This document shows positions 52,421 through 61,863 of a stretch of 64,000 nucleotides of DNA, piece by piece (position 1 is the stretch's first letter; each line of letters opens with the position of its first letter). The stretch covers positions 2,728,001 through 2,792,000 of the forward strand of contig NZ_CP040814.1 in the NCBI RefSeq assembly GCF_019443965.1, read 5' to 3'. The translations under genes were made by a program, and so were the position numbers. The notes under the pieces were generated by a model. The model saw only the letters and a program-made list of their open reading frames with translations, was not told the origin of the DNA and searched no databases. The DNA is from Salinibacterium sp. M195 (GTDB taxonomy: Bacteria; Actinomycetota; Actinomycetes; Actinomycetales; Microbacteriaceae).

Positions 52421-53564
52421 CTCTCACTGTGGGGCGAACACTAGTGCGCCAACTGCCATGGGCGATGTACTTGGTCATAACGTTCACAACAGCCACCAGC
52501 GGTACCGCGAAGAGTGCACCAGGGATTCCCGCCACAAATGCCCCGGCTGCCACCGAGAACACGACGGCGAGCGGGTGAACCTTTACCGCAGTGCCCATGA
52601 CGAGCGGCTGAAGAATGTGCCCCTCAAGTTGTTGCACCACGAGCACGATTCCCAGCATGATGACTGCCGGAATGGGGCCGAGGAATACGAGAGCAATAAA
52701 GATCGCGAGGATTCCGGTGATGAGCGCACCCACTACCGGGATAAACGAACCCAAGAACACGGCAACGGCGATCGGGATGACCAGCGGGAATCCTCCGTAA
52801 AACAAACCCAAAATCCAGGCGCCGAGGCCGATGCCCACGGCATCCACCGCGGCAACAAAGATCTGAACTTTGACGAAGGTCGTTAGCGTGATCCAACCGG
52901 CCTGCCCCGAGCCATCTACAGCCGCACGGGCCCGACGCGGAAAGAGGCGCACGGCCCACGCCCAAATGCGTTTGCCATCGATGAGAACAAAAATTGTGGC
53001 AAACAGAGTGAGCAGTGTTCCTGTCAACACATGACCCGCAGTGGAACCGACCGAGAGTACTCCCGAAACAAGTGCTTGGCTGTCGCGCTGAATTAAGGCG
53101 GTAACCTGCGCGAGAAGCCCATCGATGTCTTCATCGGTTACTTGCAACTGCGAGTTGCTGAGAAAACTCCGGAAGCCTTCGAACGCGACAATTGACTGTT
53201 GCTGCAATGACGGTAGCCCTAAACGAACCTGGCTCACTACGACGACAACGAGACCCGAGACCACCGTAAAGAACGCAATGAGGGTTGCTGTCACGGCGAT
53301 CCATTTTGGCCAGCGGTGACGTTCAAGAAACTGGACAAGGGGCACAAGAAGCGCACTAATAAGAATCGCGACAAGGAACGGGATCACGATGTACTTGAAC
53401 ATGATTATCAAGTAGATCAGAACGGCGATCAGGCCCAATACGACAAGAATTCGCCACGAAAAAGCGGCAGCAATGGATAGCCCTGCAGGTACTGAGGCCG
53501 ACTCGGTAGCGGGGGCCTGTGACTCTGACTTACTCGTTAGGTTCGTACGTCGTCCGAATAGCAC
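52398..53564 (-). CDS. AI-2E/PerM family transporter
   Basis: A 388-residue polytopic membrane protein. The N-terminal pair of helices is followed by a soluble region rich in Gln/Ser, then the conserved GGFPLVIPIAVAVFLGSFIPVVGALITG and a late HILQPLVMGTAVKVHPLAVV motif (QPLVMG core). This matches the UPF0118/PerM family, which includes the autoinducer-2 exporter; the substrate here is unknown. Its stop lies at the ilvA start, so the two are co-transcribed. Confidence 0.9.
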   Translation of the reverse strand: MLFGRRTNLTSKSESQAPATESASVPAGLSIAAAFSWRILVVLGLIAVLIYLIIMFKYIVIPFLVAILISALLVPLVQFLERHRWPKWIAVTATLIAFFTVVSGLVVVVVSQVRLGLPSLQQQSIVAFEGFRSFLSNSQLQVTDEDIDGLLAQVTALIQRDSQALVSGVLSVGSTAGHVLTGTLLTLFATIFVLIDGKRIWAWAVRLFPRRARAAVDGSGQAGWITLTTFVKVQIFVAAVDAVGIGLGAWILGLFYGGFPLVIPIAVAVFLGSFIPVVGALITGILAIFIALVFLGPIPAVIMLGIVLVVQQLEGHILQPLVMGTAVKVHPLAVVFSVAAGAFVAGIPGALFAVPLVAVVNVMTKYIAHGSWRTSVRPTVRDVLGNGK

Positions 53565-53628
53565 GTGCCCATCTTAGTTGTGGTTAGGTCTGCTCCTGCC
53601 GCGCACAGTTTCGGGCACAAGCATCGCG

Positions 53629-54723
53629 TTACTTCTTCGGCTTAGGCAGCAGAGCACTCACCGGAGCCCCCTTCAGCCGCACCGCTACCGACTCCCCCGC
53701 TAGCGGATGCCGCTCAACCTCGTGCTGGATAGCAACGACCGTGCCGTCATCGAGTCGCACGCGCGTGCGGCGCAGCGAGCCCAAGAAGCTCGACGAGATG
53801 ACAATGCCCGCGATGCCCTCGGCGGCGAGGGCGATGTCCTCCGGGCGAACGAGCGCGATGACAGGACCATCGGGCATGGGATCGCCGAGCAGATTGAGAC
53901 TGCAGCCGTGGAGGTGAACCTGACCGTCGATGAGCTCGGCGGGCATCCGGTTGCTGAGGCCAACAAAGTCAGCGACGAAGGCGTTGGCTGGCGTCGCGTA
54001 GAGCTCTTCTGGCGTACCGATTTGTTCGATGCGGCCGTCGCGCATAACGGCAACGCGGTCGGCGACGGCGAGCGCTTCTTCTTGGTCGTGGGTCACGAAG
54101 ACCGTCGTGATGCCGAGTTCGGTCTGGAGGCGACGGATCTCTTCGCGCAGTTGCACGCGCACCTTGGCGTCGAGGGCGCTCAGCGGTTCATCGAGCAGCA
54201 GCACTCGCGGGCGCGTGACGAGGGCACGGGCGAGAGCAACACGTTGCTGCTGACCACCCGAGAGCTGATGGGCGAAGCGGTCGCGGTGCTTCGTGAGGCC
54301 GACCATGTCCAAGGTCTCGAGGGCGCGTTCGCGGCGACGAGCGGCGGCAACCTTGCGCATCTTGAGCCCGAACTCGACGTTCTCGAGCACGGTCATGTGC
54401 GGGAACAGCGAGTAGGCCTGAAAGACCATCCCAATGTCGCGCTTGTTCGTGGGAGTGTCTGCGACATCCACCCCATCAATCACAATGCGGCCGCTGTCGA
54501 TGCTCTCAAGACCGGAGATGCTGCGTAGCGCTGTGGTCTTGCCGCAACCGGAGGGACCGAGCAGCGCGACGAGTTCGCCGGGGGCAACTTCGAGGTCGAT
54601 GCTGTTGAGCGCGGTGTGGCCCGAGAAAGCCTTCACGACCGCACTGAGCTGAACGGTTGCTCCGGTGGGTTCGGCTGGGCTGGCAGTAGGCGTCGGGCCC
54701 GTCAGGCTAAACGTGGCAGTCAT
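53629..54723 (-). CDS. ABC importer ATPase (PotA/AfuC-like)
   Basis: A 364-residue ATPase of the iron/polyamine/phosphonate importer class. It has Walker A LLGPSGCGKTTALR near 56, Q-loop FQAYSLFPHMTV, signature HQLSGGQQQRVALARAL and Walker B VLLLDEPLSALD. A C-terminal TOBE-like region follows (VIALVRPEDIAL and SFLGSLRRTRVRL). Its ATG overlaps the stop of the second permease (ATGA). It is the last gene of a binding-protein/permease/permease/ATPase operon. Confidence 0.93.
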   Translation of the reverse strand: MTATFSLTGPTPTASPAEPTGATVQLSAVVKAFSGHTALNSIDLEVAPGELVALLGPSGCGKTTALRSISGLESIDSGRIVIDGVDVADTPTNKRDIGMVFQAYSLFPHMTVLENVEFGLKMRKVAAARRRERALETLDMVGLTKHRDRFAHQLSGGQQQRVALARALVTRPRVLLLDEPLSALDAKVRVQLREEIRRLQTELGITTVFVTHDQEEALAVADRVAVMRDGRIEQIGTPEELYATPANAFVADFVGLSNRMPAELIDGQVHLHGCSLNLLGDPMPDGPVIALVRPEDIALAAEGIAGIVISSSFLGSLRRTRVRLDDGTVVAIQHEVERHPLAGESVAVRLKGAPVSALLPKPKK

Positions 54724-55580
54724 GATTTTCTCCTAGAGGGTGTTGCTGATCCGAGGCGGCCGATGATCAGCAGCAAGACGAAGGCGAGAGCGAGGGCCGC
54801 GAGCGCAAATATCACCGCAACCCAGGGGTCTGACTGCGAGACCTGAAGCAGCGCGGTCTGAAGGTTGCGACGGTTGAGCAGGCTCGCGATCGTGAACTCG
54901 CCAAGCACGACAGCAATCGAGATGAAGGATGCCGCGAGCACTCCCCGGCGCAGGTTCGGCAGCAGAATCGTCCACAGCACGGTCATCCAGCCGGCACCGA
55001 GCGTGCTGGCCGCTTCACTGAGGGTCTTCACGGGGATCGCGTCGAGGTTGCCCTGGATAGCGCGGTAGGCATACGGCAGCACGGTGATGCCGTAGGCGAA
55101 GGCGAGAGTCCAAGTGGAACCGCCGAGCACCTGCACAACCACCGAGTAGACCGGCGCGAGACCGACGACGAGCACGATGGCCGGCACCGTGATGGGGATG
55201 ATGCAGATGAATTCGAGGGTGCGCTTGAGCCGCGGAAACTGCATATGCACGAGCACCATCGTCGGCAGCAACAGCACGAGCACGATGCCGACGGTCACCG
55301 CGGCGAGCACGAGCGAGTTCTCGATCGCCTGATACAGGCCGCGGTAGGTGCGGGCGCTGTCTTCGCTGAAGAGGCCCGTCCAGTGGCTGGTCGTGTAATC
55401 GCCAGCGAGGCCGTTGCGGAACGTGAACTCGATCATCGCGATCACGGGGATCAGAAAGATGCCGCCGATGATTCCGAGGATGAGACGGCGAACGAGCGTG
55501 CTCGGTTCGGCTCCGATGCGCACGGCCTGGTTCGCGGGCTTCGCTCGCGGGCTCAGCGGTGCGGCGATGTCGGCGCTCAC
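54720..55580 (-). CDS. ABC importer permease, second subunit
   Basis: A 286-residue permease with six helices and the EAA loop ASTLGAGWMTVLWTILLPNLRRG. It starts at GTG 55580, overlapping the first permease stop (GTGA); the frame continues far upstream as an antisense-like reading and is not coding there. It is of the iron/polyamine/2-aminoethylphosphonate permease type. Confidence 0.92.
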   Translation of the reverse strand: MSADIAAPLSPRAKPANQAVRIGAEPSTLVRRLILGIIGGIFLIPVIAMIEFTFRNGLAGDYTTSHWTGLFSEDSARTYRGLYQAIENSLVLAAVTVGIVLVLLLPTMVLVHMQFPRLKRTLEFICIIPITVPAIVLVVGLAPVYSVVVQVLGGSTWTLAFAYGITVLPYAYRAIQGNLDAIPVKTLSEAASTLGAGWMTVLWTILLPNLRRGVLAASFISIAVVLGEFTIASLLNRRNLQTALLQVSQSDPWVAVIFALAALALAFVLLLIIGRLGSATPSRRKS

Positions 55581-56521
55581 TTTTGCCACCGTGAGGTGCG
55601 GGACTGCAGCACCGAGTACGCCCACATAACGACGACCATGACCACGATCATCCCGAGCGCGAGCGCACCCGCCATGTTTTCGCGGCCCAGCACGGTTTCG
55701 CTGACGAGCGCTGCGCGGATCTGGAGGGGCACGATTTGCGAGCCCTGGCTGATGAGCGCGGCGGCAGTAGCGAACGACGAGAAGGCGTTGGCGAAGAGCA
55801 ACAGCAGCGAGCCGAGAAAGGCCGGGGCGAGCACGGGAGCCGCGATGTGACGCCAGTAGGCGAAGCGGGTGCCGCCGAGCGTTGCGCTGGCTTCTGCCCA
55901 CTGCGGGCGTAGCGCCGTGAGCGCGGGCAGGAAGGTGATCACCATGAGGGGAACCTGAAAGTAGACGTAAGGAAGGATGAGGCCGGGCACCTGATAGAGC
56001 CACACGCCATCCGCAAAGATGTCGACGCCGAAGGTGTCGCGCAGGATGACCGTGACGAGTCCTTGAACACCTATCGTCGCGATGAACGCGAAGGCGAGCA
56101 TCACGCCACCGAACTGGGCGAGCACGCTGGCCGCCGACTCGATGATGGTGCGCAACAGTCCACCGACCTTGGTGCCGAGCATCGCATAGCAAATGAGGGC
56201 ACCGACAACGGCACCGATCACGGCAGTGATACCCGAGAGCCAGAAGGAGCTACCGAAGGTGGCGAGGATGGTCGGGGTAAACAGACCGGTGATGTTCTCG
56301 AACGTCAGCGAGCCGTCGTCGGAGAAGAAGCCCGTTACCACGGCAAGCACGGTGGGCAGGGCGAGGAAGATGAGAACGTAGGCCGCAAACGGCGTTAGCC
56401 CCGCGTAAGCGAGGCGACGACGCCGATTCGACGGCTTCTTGGCCGGGGCCACCCGAGGATGGTGCCGAGCGGTGAGCTCGACACCATCCTGTTCGGGCGC
56501 TGGCGCGGTGGCTAGCGACAC
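55577..56521 (-). CDS. ABC importer permease, first subunit
   Basis: A 314-residue permease. A basic N-terminus leads into LAYAGLTPFAAYVLIFLALP, and the EAA loop is ASATLGGTRFAYWRHIAAPVLAP. It has a GTG start. It is coupled to the second permease and lies 36 bp after the binding-protein gene. The two permeases form the heterodimeric channel. Confidence 0.92.
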   Translation of the reverse strand: MSLATAPAPEQDGVELTARHHPRVAPAKKPSNRRRRLAYAGLTPFAAYVLIFLALPTVLAVVTGFFSDDGSLTFENITGLFTPTILATFGSSFWLSGITAVIGAVVGALICYAMLGTKVGGLLRTIIESAASVLAQFGGVMLAFAFIATIGVQGLVTVILRDTFGVDIFADGVWLYQVPGLILPYVYFQVPLMVITFLPALTALRPQWAEASATLGGTRFAYWRHIAAPVLAPAFLGSLLLLFANAFSSFATAAALISQGSQIVPLQIRAALVSETVLGRENMAGALALGMIVVMVVVMWAYSVLQSRTSRWQK

Positions 56522-56557
56522 GATGTATTTAGCTGACGGTGAGTGAGGAAATCAGCC

Positions 56558-57670
56558 TTAGCTGATCGCCGCAAGCCACTTCTCAGCGAGGATCGTTGCG
56601 TTTTCTTCTGCCTGCGTGGGGGTCGGCGTGACTAGTTCACCGTCGAGCTCACCGAGGGCGTCGAGTGCTGCGGTGTCAACGGTGCCGGCTTCTTCAATAG
56701 CCTGAAGCGTGACCGGGTAAGCACCACCGACGATGAAGAGGTTTTGGGCTTCGGGGCTGAAGAGGAATTCTTGCCAGAGGCGAGCAGCGGCCGGGTGCGG
56801 GGCATCCTTGCTGATGGCCTGGTTGTAGAAGCTCGTGTAGACGGCACCGGGAAGAGTAGTGACCTTCCAGCCATCGACCTTCTGGGCAACAGCGAGGTTC
56901 GTGTAGCTCCAGTCGAAAGCAACCTTGGTCTCGCCGGCGGCGATGGTGGCCTCCGTGACGTTGACCGGGATGAAGTTACCCGCGTCGTTGAGCTTCTCGA
57001 AGAACTCGATACCAGGGGTGAAGTCTTCTAGCGATCCGCCGCTCTGAACCGAGGCGAGACCGACCGCAGCAAAGGCTGCGCCTGCCTGCGTCGGGTCACC
57101 ATTGATGGCAACAGCGCCGCGGTAGTCGGCCTTGAGCAGGTCGTCGAGGCTCGTGGGCTCGGGTACCGAGTTGGAGTCATACCCAATCGACATGCTGCCC
57201 GTGTAGTCGTTGACCCAGAGACCGGTTGCTTCCTTGTTGCCCTCGGGAATTTCATCCCAGTTGGCAACCATGTAGGGAGCGAAGTAGTCGAGGCTGTCGA
57301 GCGTGACAGCGGTACCGAGGTCGAAGACGTCGGGTGCCGTGTCTTGGCCCTTGAGGTTGTCGGCAGCGGCGATTTCTTCGGCGCTCGACACGTCGGGGTC
57401 AGCCGAGTTGACGATGATGTCGTACTTCTCTTCAAAGAGAGCCTTGATCTCGCCATAGTTTGCCCAGTTGTCGGGCAAGGCGATGACGTTGAGTTCGCCC
57501 TCAGCCTGCGCGGCTGCGATAAGAGCGTCCATTCCACCGAAGTCTTCAATGGTGGTTGCGGTCGATGCGTCAACATCGCCAGCAGCGGCCTCAGTGGTGC
57601 TGCAACCACTGAGTGAGATCGCCGATGCTGCAACGAGTGCAACAGCGGCGAGGGTGCGCTTAGTGAACAA
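56558..57670 (-). CDS. ABC importer substrate-binding lipoprotein (PotD/AfuA-like)
   Basis: A 370-residue lipoprotein starting at TTG 57670, chosen for GGAGG five bases upstream and a clean signal peptide with lipobox LSGC. The mature part has the type-II periplasmic-binding layout: LNVIALPDNWANYGEIKALF, DVFDLGTAVTLDSL, ATGLWVNDYTGSMSIGYDS and HPAAARLWQEFLFSPEAQ. These resemble spermidine/putrescine, ferric or 2-aminoethylphosphonate binding proteins. No conserved metal Tyr pair could be confirmed, so the substrate is open. It is the first gene of the operon. Confidence 0.9.
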   Translation of the reverse strand: MFTKRTLAAVALVAASAISLSGCSTTEAAAGDVDASTATTIEDFGGMDALIAAAQAEGELNVIALPDNWANYGEIKALFEEKYDIIVNSADPDVSSAEEIAAADNLKGQDTAPDVFDLGTAVTLDSLDYFAPYMVANWDEIPEGNKEATGLWVNDYTGSMSIGYDSNSVPEPTSLDDLLKADYRGAVAINGDPTQAGAAFAAVGLASVQSGGSLEDFTPGIEFFEKLNDAGNFIPVNVTEATIAAGETKVAFDWSYTNLAVAQKVDGWKVTTLPGAVYTSFYNQAISKDAPHPAAARLWQEFLFSPEAQNLFIVGGAYPVTLQAIEEAGTVDTAALDALGELDGELVTPTPTQAEENATILAEKWLAAIS

Positions 57671-57874
57671 GACTTCCTCCAACGACCGTTACGGCCGCCC
57701 GCGCTGTGAGCGGGCAGAGGGTACCGAAACGATCCGGAGTTGACGGTACGCAGCCGGAAGCGTCGCTCCCTGTCATCCCGGTAAACGAACGATGAACGAC
57801 ACAAACACAATTGCTCGGTCGCTTTTCGTGCTGCGACACCAGTGGATGTCGCCGTCGCTCGGTAGAGTCGAGCC

Positions 57875-59107
57875 GTGGCCGATTCCCTCTCTGCAGCGCA
57901 AGCGCGCCGAGTACTGCTCGCTGCCCAAGGCTTTGGGCGCGGCACTGCGAGTGCGGACAACCCCGCTGGGACGCGACAGCTCAATCTGCTCTTCGACCGC
58001 ATCCGACTATTGCAGCTCGACTCGGTGAACGTGTTCGAGCGCAGTCACTACCAGCCGGTGTTTGCTCGTCTCGGCCACTACGACAAGGCTGCTCTCGATG
58101 CGTTGACGTTCCGCAAGCCGACCGCGCGCACGCCCGGGCGATACGTCGAATACTGGGCACACGAAGCTGCCGTCATTCCGCTCGAGTCGTGGCCACTCTG
58201 GCGCTGGAAGATGGACTCGCTGCGCGAACGCGACGCCGACCGCTATGAATGGGTGCGCAACAACCAGCCCATGCTGCAGTGGCTGCGCGAAGAACTCGCC
58301 AGCACTGGGCCCGTTACCGCCCGCGAGATCGAGCACGACGCCAACCGTCGCACTGGCCCCTGGTGGGGCTGGTCTGACGTGAAGCAGGGGCTCGAGATGC
58401 TGTTCCGCTGGGGCGAAGTCGTCAGCGCTGGCCGCACCCGCTTCGAGCGCACCTACGCGTTGACCGAGCACCTTGTTCCCGCCGAGCTGCGCGATCGTGA
58501 AGTGACCCGCGCCGACGCGCACCGCGCCCTCGTAGCTGAGTCGGCCCGCGCGCTCGGAGTCGGCACGGCATCCGACTTCGCCGACTACTTTCGGCTCAAA
58601 GGTGCCGACGTGCGCCCGGCCATTGCCGAGCTAGCGGATGCCGGCGAGCTCATTCCCGTGACCGTGCGCGGCTGGGATCAGCCCGCCTGGTTACACCGAG
58701 AGGCGCGCATCCCCCGCCGCATCGAACACGTTGCCCTGCTCTCGCCTTTCGACCCCGTGGTGTGGGATCGCAAACGCGCCGAGCGCATGTTTGGGTTCCA
58801 CTACCGCATCGAGATCTATCTCCCGGAGCCACAGCGCCAGTTCGGATACTACTCACTGCCCGTGCTCGTGGACGATGCGCTCGTCGGCCGCATCGACCTC
58901 AAGACTGATCGCCAAGCGGGTGTGCTGCGCGTGCAATCCGCGTGGCACGAAGACGGGCTCGACGCCCTGCCCGGAGGCACCGGAGCCCTCGCCGAACGCA
59001 TCGTGCCTACCCTGCGTGAGATTGCACACTGGCAAGGAATGGGCGAGATCACGGTGACCGGGCGCGGTAACCTCTCCCCCGCTATCGAAGCAGAGTTGCA
59101 GCGCTAG
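57875..59107 (+). CDS. YcaQ/AlkX-family DNA glycosylase-like winged-helix protein
   Basis: A 410-residue HTH_42 protein. The glycosylase motif Q-x-D appears in RIRLLQLDSVNVFERSHY. ALLSPFDPVVWDRKRAERMFGFHYRIEIY near residue 290 (LSPFDPVVWDR core) and GRIDLKTDR are family hallmarks. Related proteins excise alkylated bases or unhook interstrand crosslinks. It is a single gene, divergent from the importer operon across a 204-bp gap that holds both promoters. Confidence 0.88.
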   Translation: MADSLSAAQARRVLLAAQGFGRGTASADNPAGTRQLNLLFDRIRLLQLDSVNVFERSHYQPVFARLGHYDKAALDALTFRKPTARTPGRYVEYWAHEAAVIPLESWPLWRWKMDSLRERDADRYEWVRNNQPMLQWLREELASTGPVTAREIEHDANRRTGPWWGWSDVKQGLEMLFRWGEVVSAGRTRFERTYALTEHLVPAELRDREVTRADAHRALVAESARALGVGTASDFADYFRLKGADVRPAIAELADAGELIPVTVRGWDQPAWLHREARIPRRIEHVALLSPFDPVVWDRKRAERMFGFHYRIEIYLPEPQRQFGYYSLPVLVDDALVGRIDLKTDRQAGVLRVQSAWHEDGLDALPGGTGALAERIVPTLREIAHWQGMGEITVTGRGNLSPAIEAELQR

Positions 59108-59992
59108 CTAGAAGCCGCCGCCGATCGTGCCGAGGCGCTTGACGCGCTCCGCGAGCGGCGGGTGGGTGCTGAAGAGACGGTCCATGATGCCCGGCTTCGT
59201 CGGATCAGAAATCCACATGTGGGCCATCGTCGAGTTCTGCTTCTTCATCGGCTGGCTGTAATCCGACAGCTTCTGCAAAGCGCTAGCCAGAGCATCCGGG
59301 TGCCGCGTCGTCAACGCACCAGTGGCATCCGCAAGGTATTCACGTTGACGCGAAATGGACGCCTGCACCGCCGCAGCGACGAGAGGGGAAATCAGGAGAG
59401 CTGCCAAACCCACCACGATCATGATCGGGTTCGAGTTGTTGTTGTTGCCGCGACCACCAAAGAGCGTGAAGCGGAGCGCAATGTCTGAGATGAAACCGAC
59501 AGCGACCACGAGCCCAAAGACGATCATCGAAACACGAATGTCATAGTTCTGAACGTGACCCATTTCGTGAGCCATCACACCCTCAAGCTCAGCGTCGTCA
59601 AGCAAATCGAGGATGCCGGTCGTTGCGGCAACAGCCGCATGCTCCGGATCGCGCCCGGTAGCAAACGCGTTCGGCGCTGGGTCGTTGACGATGTACACCT
59701 TCGGCATCGGTGTGCCCGTCGTGATCGACAGGTTTTCGACGATGCGATACAACCGGGGGTTGTCGGCCTTCTGAATCTCGATCGCACCGCTCATCGACAA
59801 CGCTTGCTTTGACGCCGCGTAGTACTGAATCACCGTGAAGGCACCGGCACCAATGATCGTGCCGATCGTGACCGTCAACGGATCGCCACCCATCAGAAAA
59901 CTCAGCGCAAAGCCGAGGAAGCCAATAAGGATGACGAACAGGATGATGATCAGAACGGTGTTGCGCTTATTTTTCGCTATGGCGCGATACAT
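59108..59992 (-). CDS. htpX: HtpX-like M48 metalloprotease
   Basis: A 294-residue membrane protease. Two N-terminal helices precede the soluble catalytic domain, with zinc motif HEMGH and the third-ligand region SRQREYLADATGAL. It contains two further helices and an Asn run (GNNNNSN). It degrades misfolded membrane proteins by family role. It lies 37 bp downstream of lemA, a frequently seen partner. Confidence 0.95.
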   Translation of the reverse strand: MYRAIAKNKRNTVLIIILFVILIGFLGFALSFLMGGDPLTVTIGTIIGAGAFTVIQYYAASKQALSMSGAIEIQKADNPRLYRIVENLSITTGTPMPKVYIVNDPAPNAFATGRDPEHAAVAATTGILDLLDDAELEGVMAHEMGHVQNYDIRVSMIVFGLVVAVGFISDIALRFTLFGGRGNNNNSNPIMIVVGLAALLISPLVAAAVQASISRQREYLADATGALTTRHPDALASALQKLSDYSQPMKKQNSTMAHMWISDPTKPGIMDRLFSTHPPLAERVKRLGTIGGGF

Positions 59993-60029
59993 CTAAACTT
60001 CCTGGTCACGCAAAGTCGTAAGAAACGAA

Positions 60030-60596
60030 TTAGAACTGAACGCGGGGAGGCTCAGCAATGGATGCTGCATCTGCGACCTCGAAGAAGTCGCGCTCGTGGA
60101 AGCCAAGGTTGCGAGCGAACAACGTGTTCGGGAAGATCTTGATCTTCGTGTTGAGCTCGCGCACACCGCCGTTGTAGAAGCGACGGCTGGCCTGAATCTT
60201 GTCTTCAGTGTCAACAAGTTCACCCTGAAGCTGGAGGAAGTTCTGGCTAGCCTGCAGCTGCGGGTACGCCTCAGCGACCGCGAAGATGCTCTTCAGTGCC
60301 GACTGCATGTGGTTCTCTGCCTCAGCAGCATCTACCGGGCCCTGAGCATTCATTGTCTCAGCGCGAGCCTTCGTGACCGCCTCAAAGACGCCCTTTTCGT
60401 GAGCCGCGTAGCCCTTTACCGCCTCGATGAGGTTGGGCAGCAAGTCCGCACGACGCTTGAGCTGCACCGTAATGTCGCTCCACGCCTCGTCTACACGAAC
60501 GTTGAGAGTCACCAACGAGTTATACGTCGACCAGAGATAGATGCCAACGATGGCGACGAGCAGAACGATGACGCCAAGTACGATCAGTAATTCCAT
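60030..60596 (-). CDS. lemA: LemA-family protein
   Basis: A 188-residue protein with an N-terminal helix (LLIVLGVIVLLVAIVGIYLW), then the helical LemA core: YNSLVTLNVRVDEAWSDI, QLKRRADLLPNLIEAVKGYA and RFYNGGVRELNTKIKIFP. It is a membrane-anchored, outward-facing coiled-coil protein of unclear role. It is in an operon with htpX. Confidence 0.95.
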   Translation of the reverse strand: MELLIVLGVIVLLVAIVGIYLWSTYNSLVTLNVRVDEAWSDITVQLKRRADLLPNLIEAVKGYAAHEKGVFEAVTKARAETMNAQGPVDAAEAENHMQSALKSIFAVAEAYPQLQASQNFLQLQGELVDTEDKIQASRRFYNGGVRELNTKIKIFPNTLFARNLGFHERDFFEVADAASIAEPPRVQF

Positions 60597-60674
60597 GCGT
60601 CAACTATAGAACGCCCCGCTGTGCCTCCACCGAGAAATCGACCGCACACTGGCCCCCAAACACGGGCAGAACTG

Positions 60675-61817
60675 CTATTTACTTGGCTTAGTGCCCGTGA
60701 TCCTCGATGTGACGAACTTTCCGAAGAACCGTGAACGCAACATTGCGAGGGCGGCGCGACGCACCCACAGCTGAAACGTGGTGTGTGGCAGAAAGCCACT
60801 CGCGGCACGACGGCCGGCTGCCTGCTTCTCGAGAACGATCGGCATCCATTCGTCTTCATATTCAGCGAAGGCGGCGCTGAGTTCAACACCACTCGTGATC
60901 TTCTCGACGAGCAGCACTCCTCCCGCAATCGCCAACGAAGCCCCCTGGCCGGCGAGCAGCGAAACCGCTTGGCAGGCATCCCCGGCAAAGACCACTCGGC
61001 CACGGCTCCATACCGGCAACTCCACTTGGGCGACTTGGTCGTAGTACACCTGATCAGCAGCGGGACACTTCGCGATGGCCTCCTCGATATCGTCACCCAT
61101 ACCTTGGTAGGCATCGCGAATGGCCTGCTGGGGGTCAGCCGGAAGCACCGTATCGGCGACCCGGTGCGCAGCGAACATCGCCACCTTGCCGTCGCGCAAC
61201 CCATAGAGACCAACCATGCGATCCAGCTCATCACTCGAAACCAAGGCGTCGCCCAACTTCTTGTGCAGCCGCGGAGAGTCGAAGGTATAGGCGCACGTGT
61301 GCATGCCCAGTTGACGATCGAACGCCGCCGAATCGCCAAACAGGTGGTGACGAATTGCGGAATGGATGCCGTCAGCGGCCACCACAATGTCGCCAGAGAT
61401 GCGCGAACCATCACCCAGCACCGCCGTGACGTAGTCCGTGCGGTCTTCGACCGCAACGACCGCGCTACCGAAGCGCGCCTCAACATTCTCGGGAAGCGCC
61501 GCGAAGAGCACCTGCTCAAGATCTTGGCGCATCAAGCTCATGAGCTTGCCATCTTCATTATTCGCAATGACGCTGTAGTCGAGTGCCTGACTTCGCCCAT
61601 TGGGGCGAACAAAACGACCCTCGCTAATGGGATAGCTCAACTCGCGCAGCTGCTCGAGGATGCCCATCTTCTCCGCAGCGTCATAGCCGGGACCAAAGAA
61701 ATCAATCATGTAGCCCTGCGTGCGGCGTTCGGGGGCTGCCTCCAGCAGCACAACTTCCCAGCCATTGCGCGCCAATTGCCCGGCGACGGTGAGTCCCGAA
61801 ATTCCTGCTCCACACAC
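60675..61817 (-). CDS. FAD-dependent monooxygenase (PHBH/salicylate-hydroxylase-like)
   Basis: A protein of about 380 residues of the group A flavin monooxygenases. It has the FAD motif CGAGISGLTVAGQLARNGWEVVLLEAA, the DG motif VVAADGIHSAIR and the GD motif VVFAGDACQAVS. A C-terminal basic helix follows. The first usual start is GTG 61817, but that would cut the first strand of the nucleotide fold. The sequence before it reads I-K-A-I and has AAAGGG placed seven bases before an ATC at 61829. An ATC (or ATT 61832) initiation codon is therefore likely. The substrate is unknown. Confidence 0.85.
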   Translation of the reverse strand: MCGAGISGLTVAGQLARNGWEVVLLEAAPERRTQGYMIDFFGPGYDAAEKMGILEQLRELSYPISEGRFVRPNGRSQALDYSVIANNEDGKLMSLMRQDLEQVLFAALPENVEARFGSAVVAVEDRTDYVTAVLGDGSRISGDIVVAADGIHSAIRHHLFGDSAAFDRQLGMHTCAYTFDSPRLHKKLGDALVSSDELDRMVGLYGLRDGKVAMFAAHRVADTVLPADPQQAIRDAYQGMGDDIEEAIAKCPAADQVYYDQVAQVELPVWSRGRVVFAGDACQAVSLLAGQGASLAIAGGVLLVEKITSGVELSAAFAEYEDEWMPIVLEKQAAGRRAASGFLPHTTFQLWVRRAALAMLRSRFFGKFVTSRITGTKPSK

Positions 61818-61863
61818 AATGGCTTTGATAATCGCGCCCTTTCCCTGCCGTCAAATCTGACGG

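Noticed and set aside
55581-56192. Upstream extension of the second importer permease frame
   Set aside because: It overlaps the first permease gene in another frame and reads as low-complexity Arg/His/Ser sequence; the GTG at 55580 with the GTGA overlap is the proper start.
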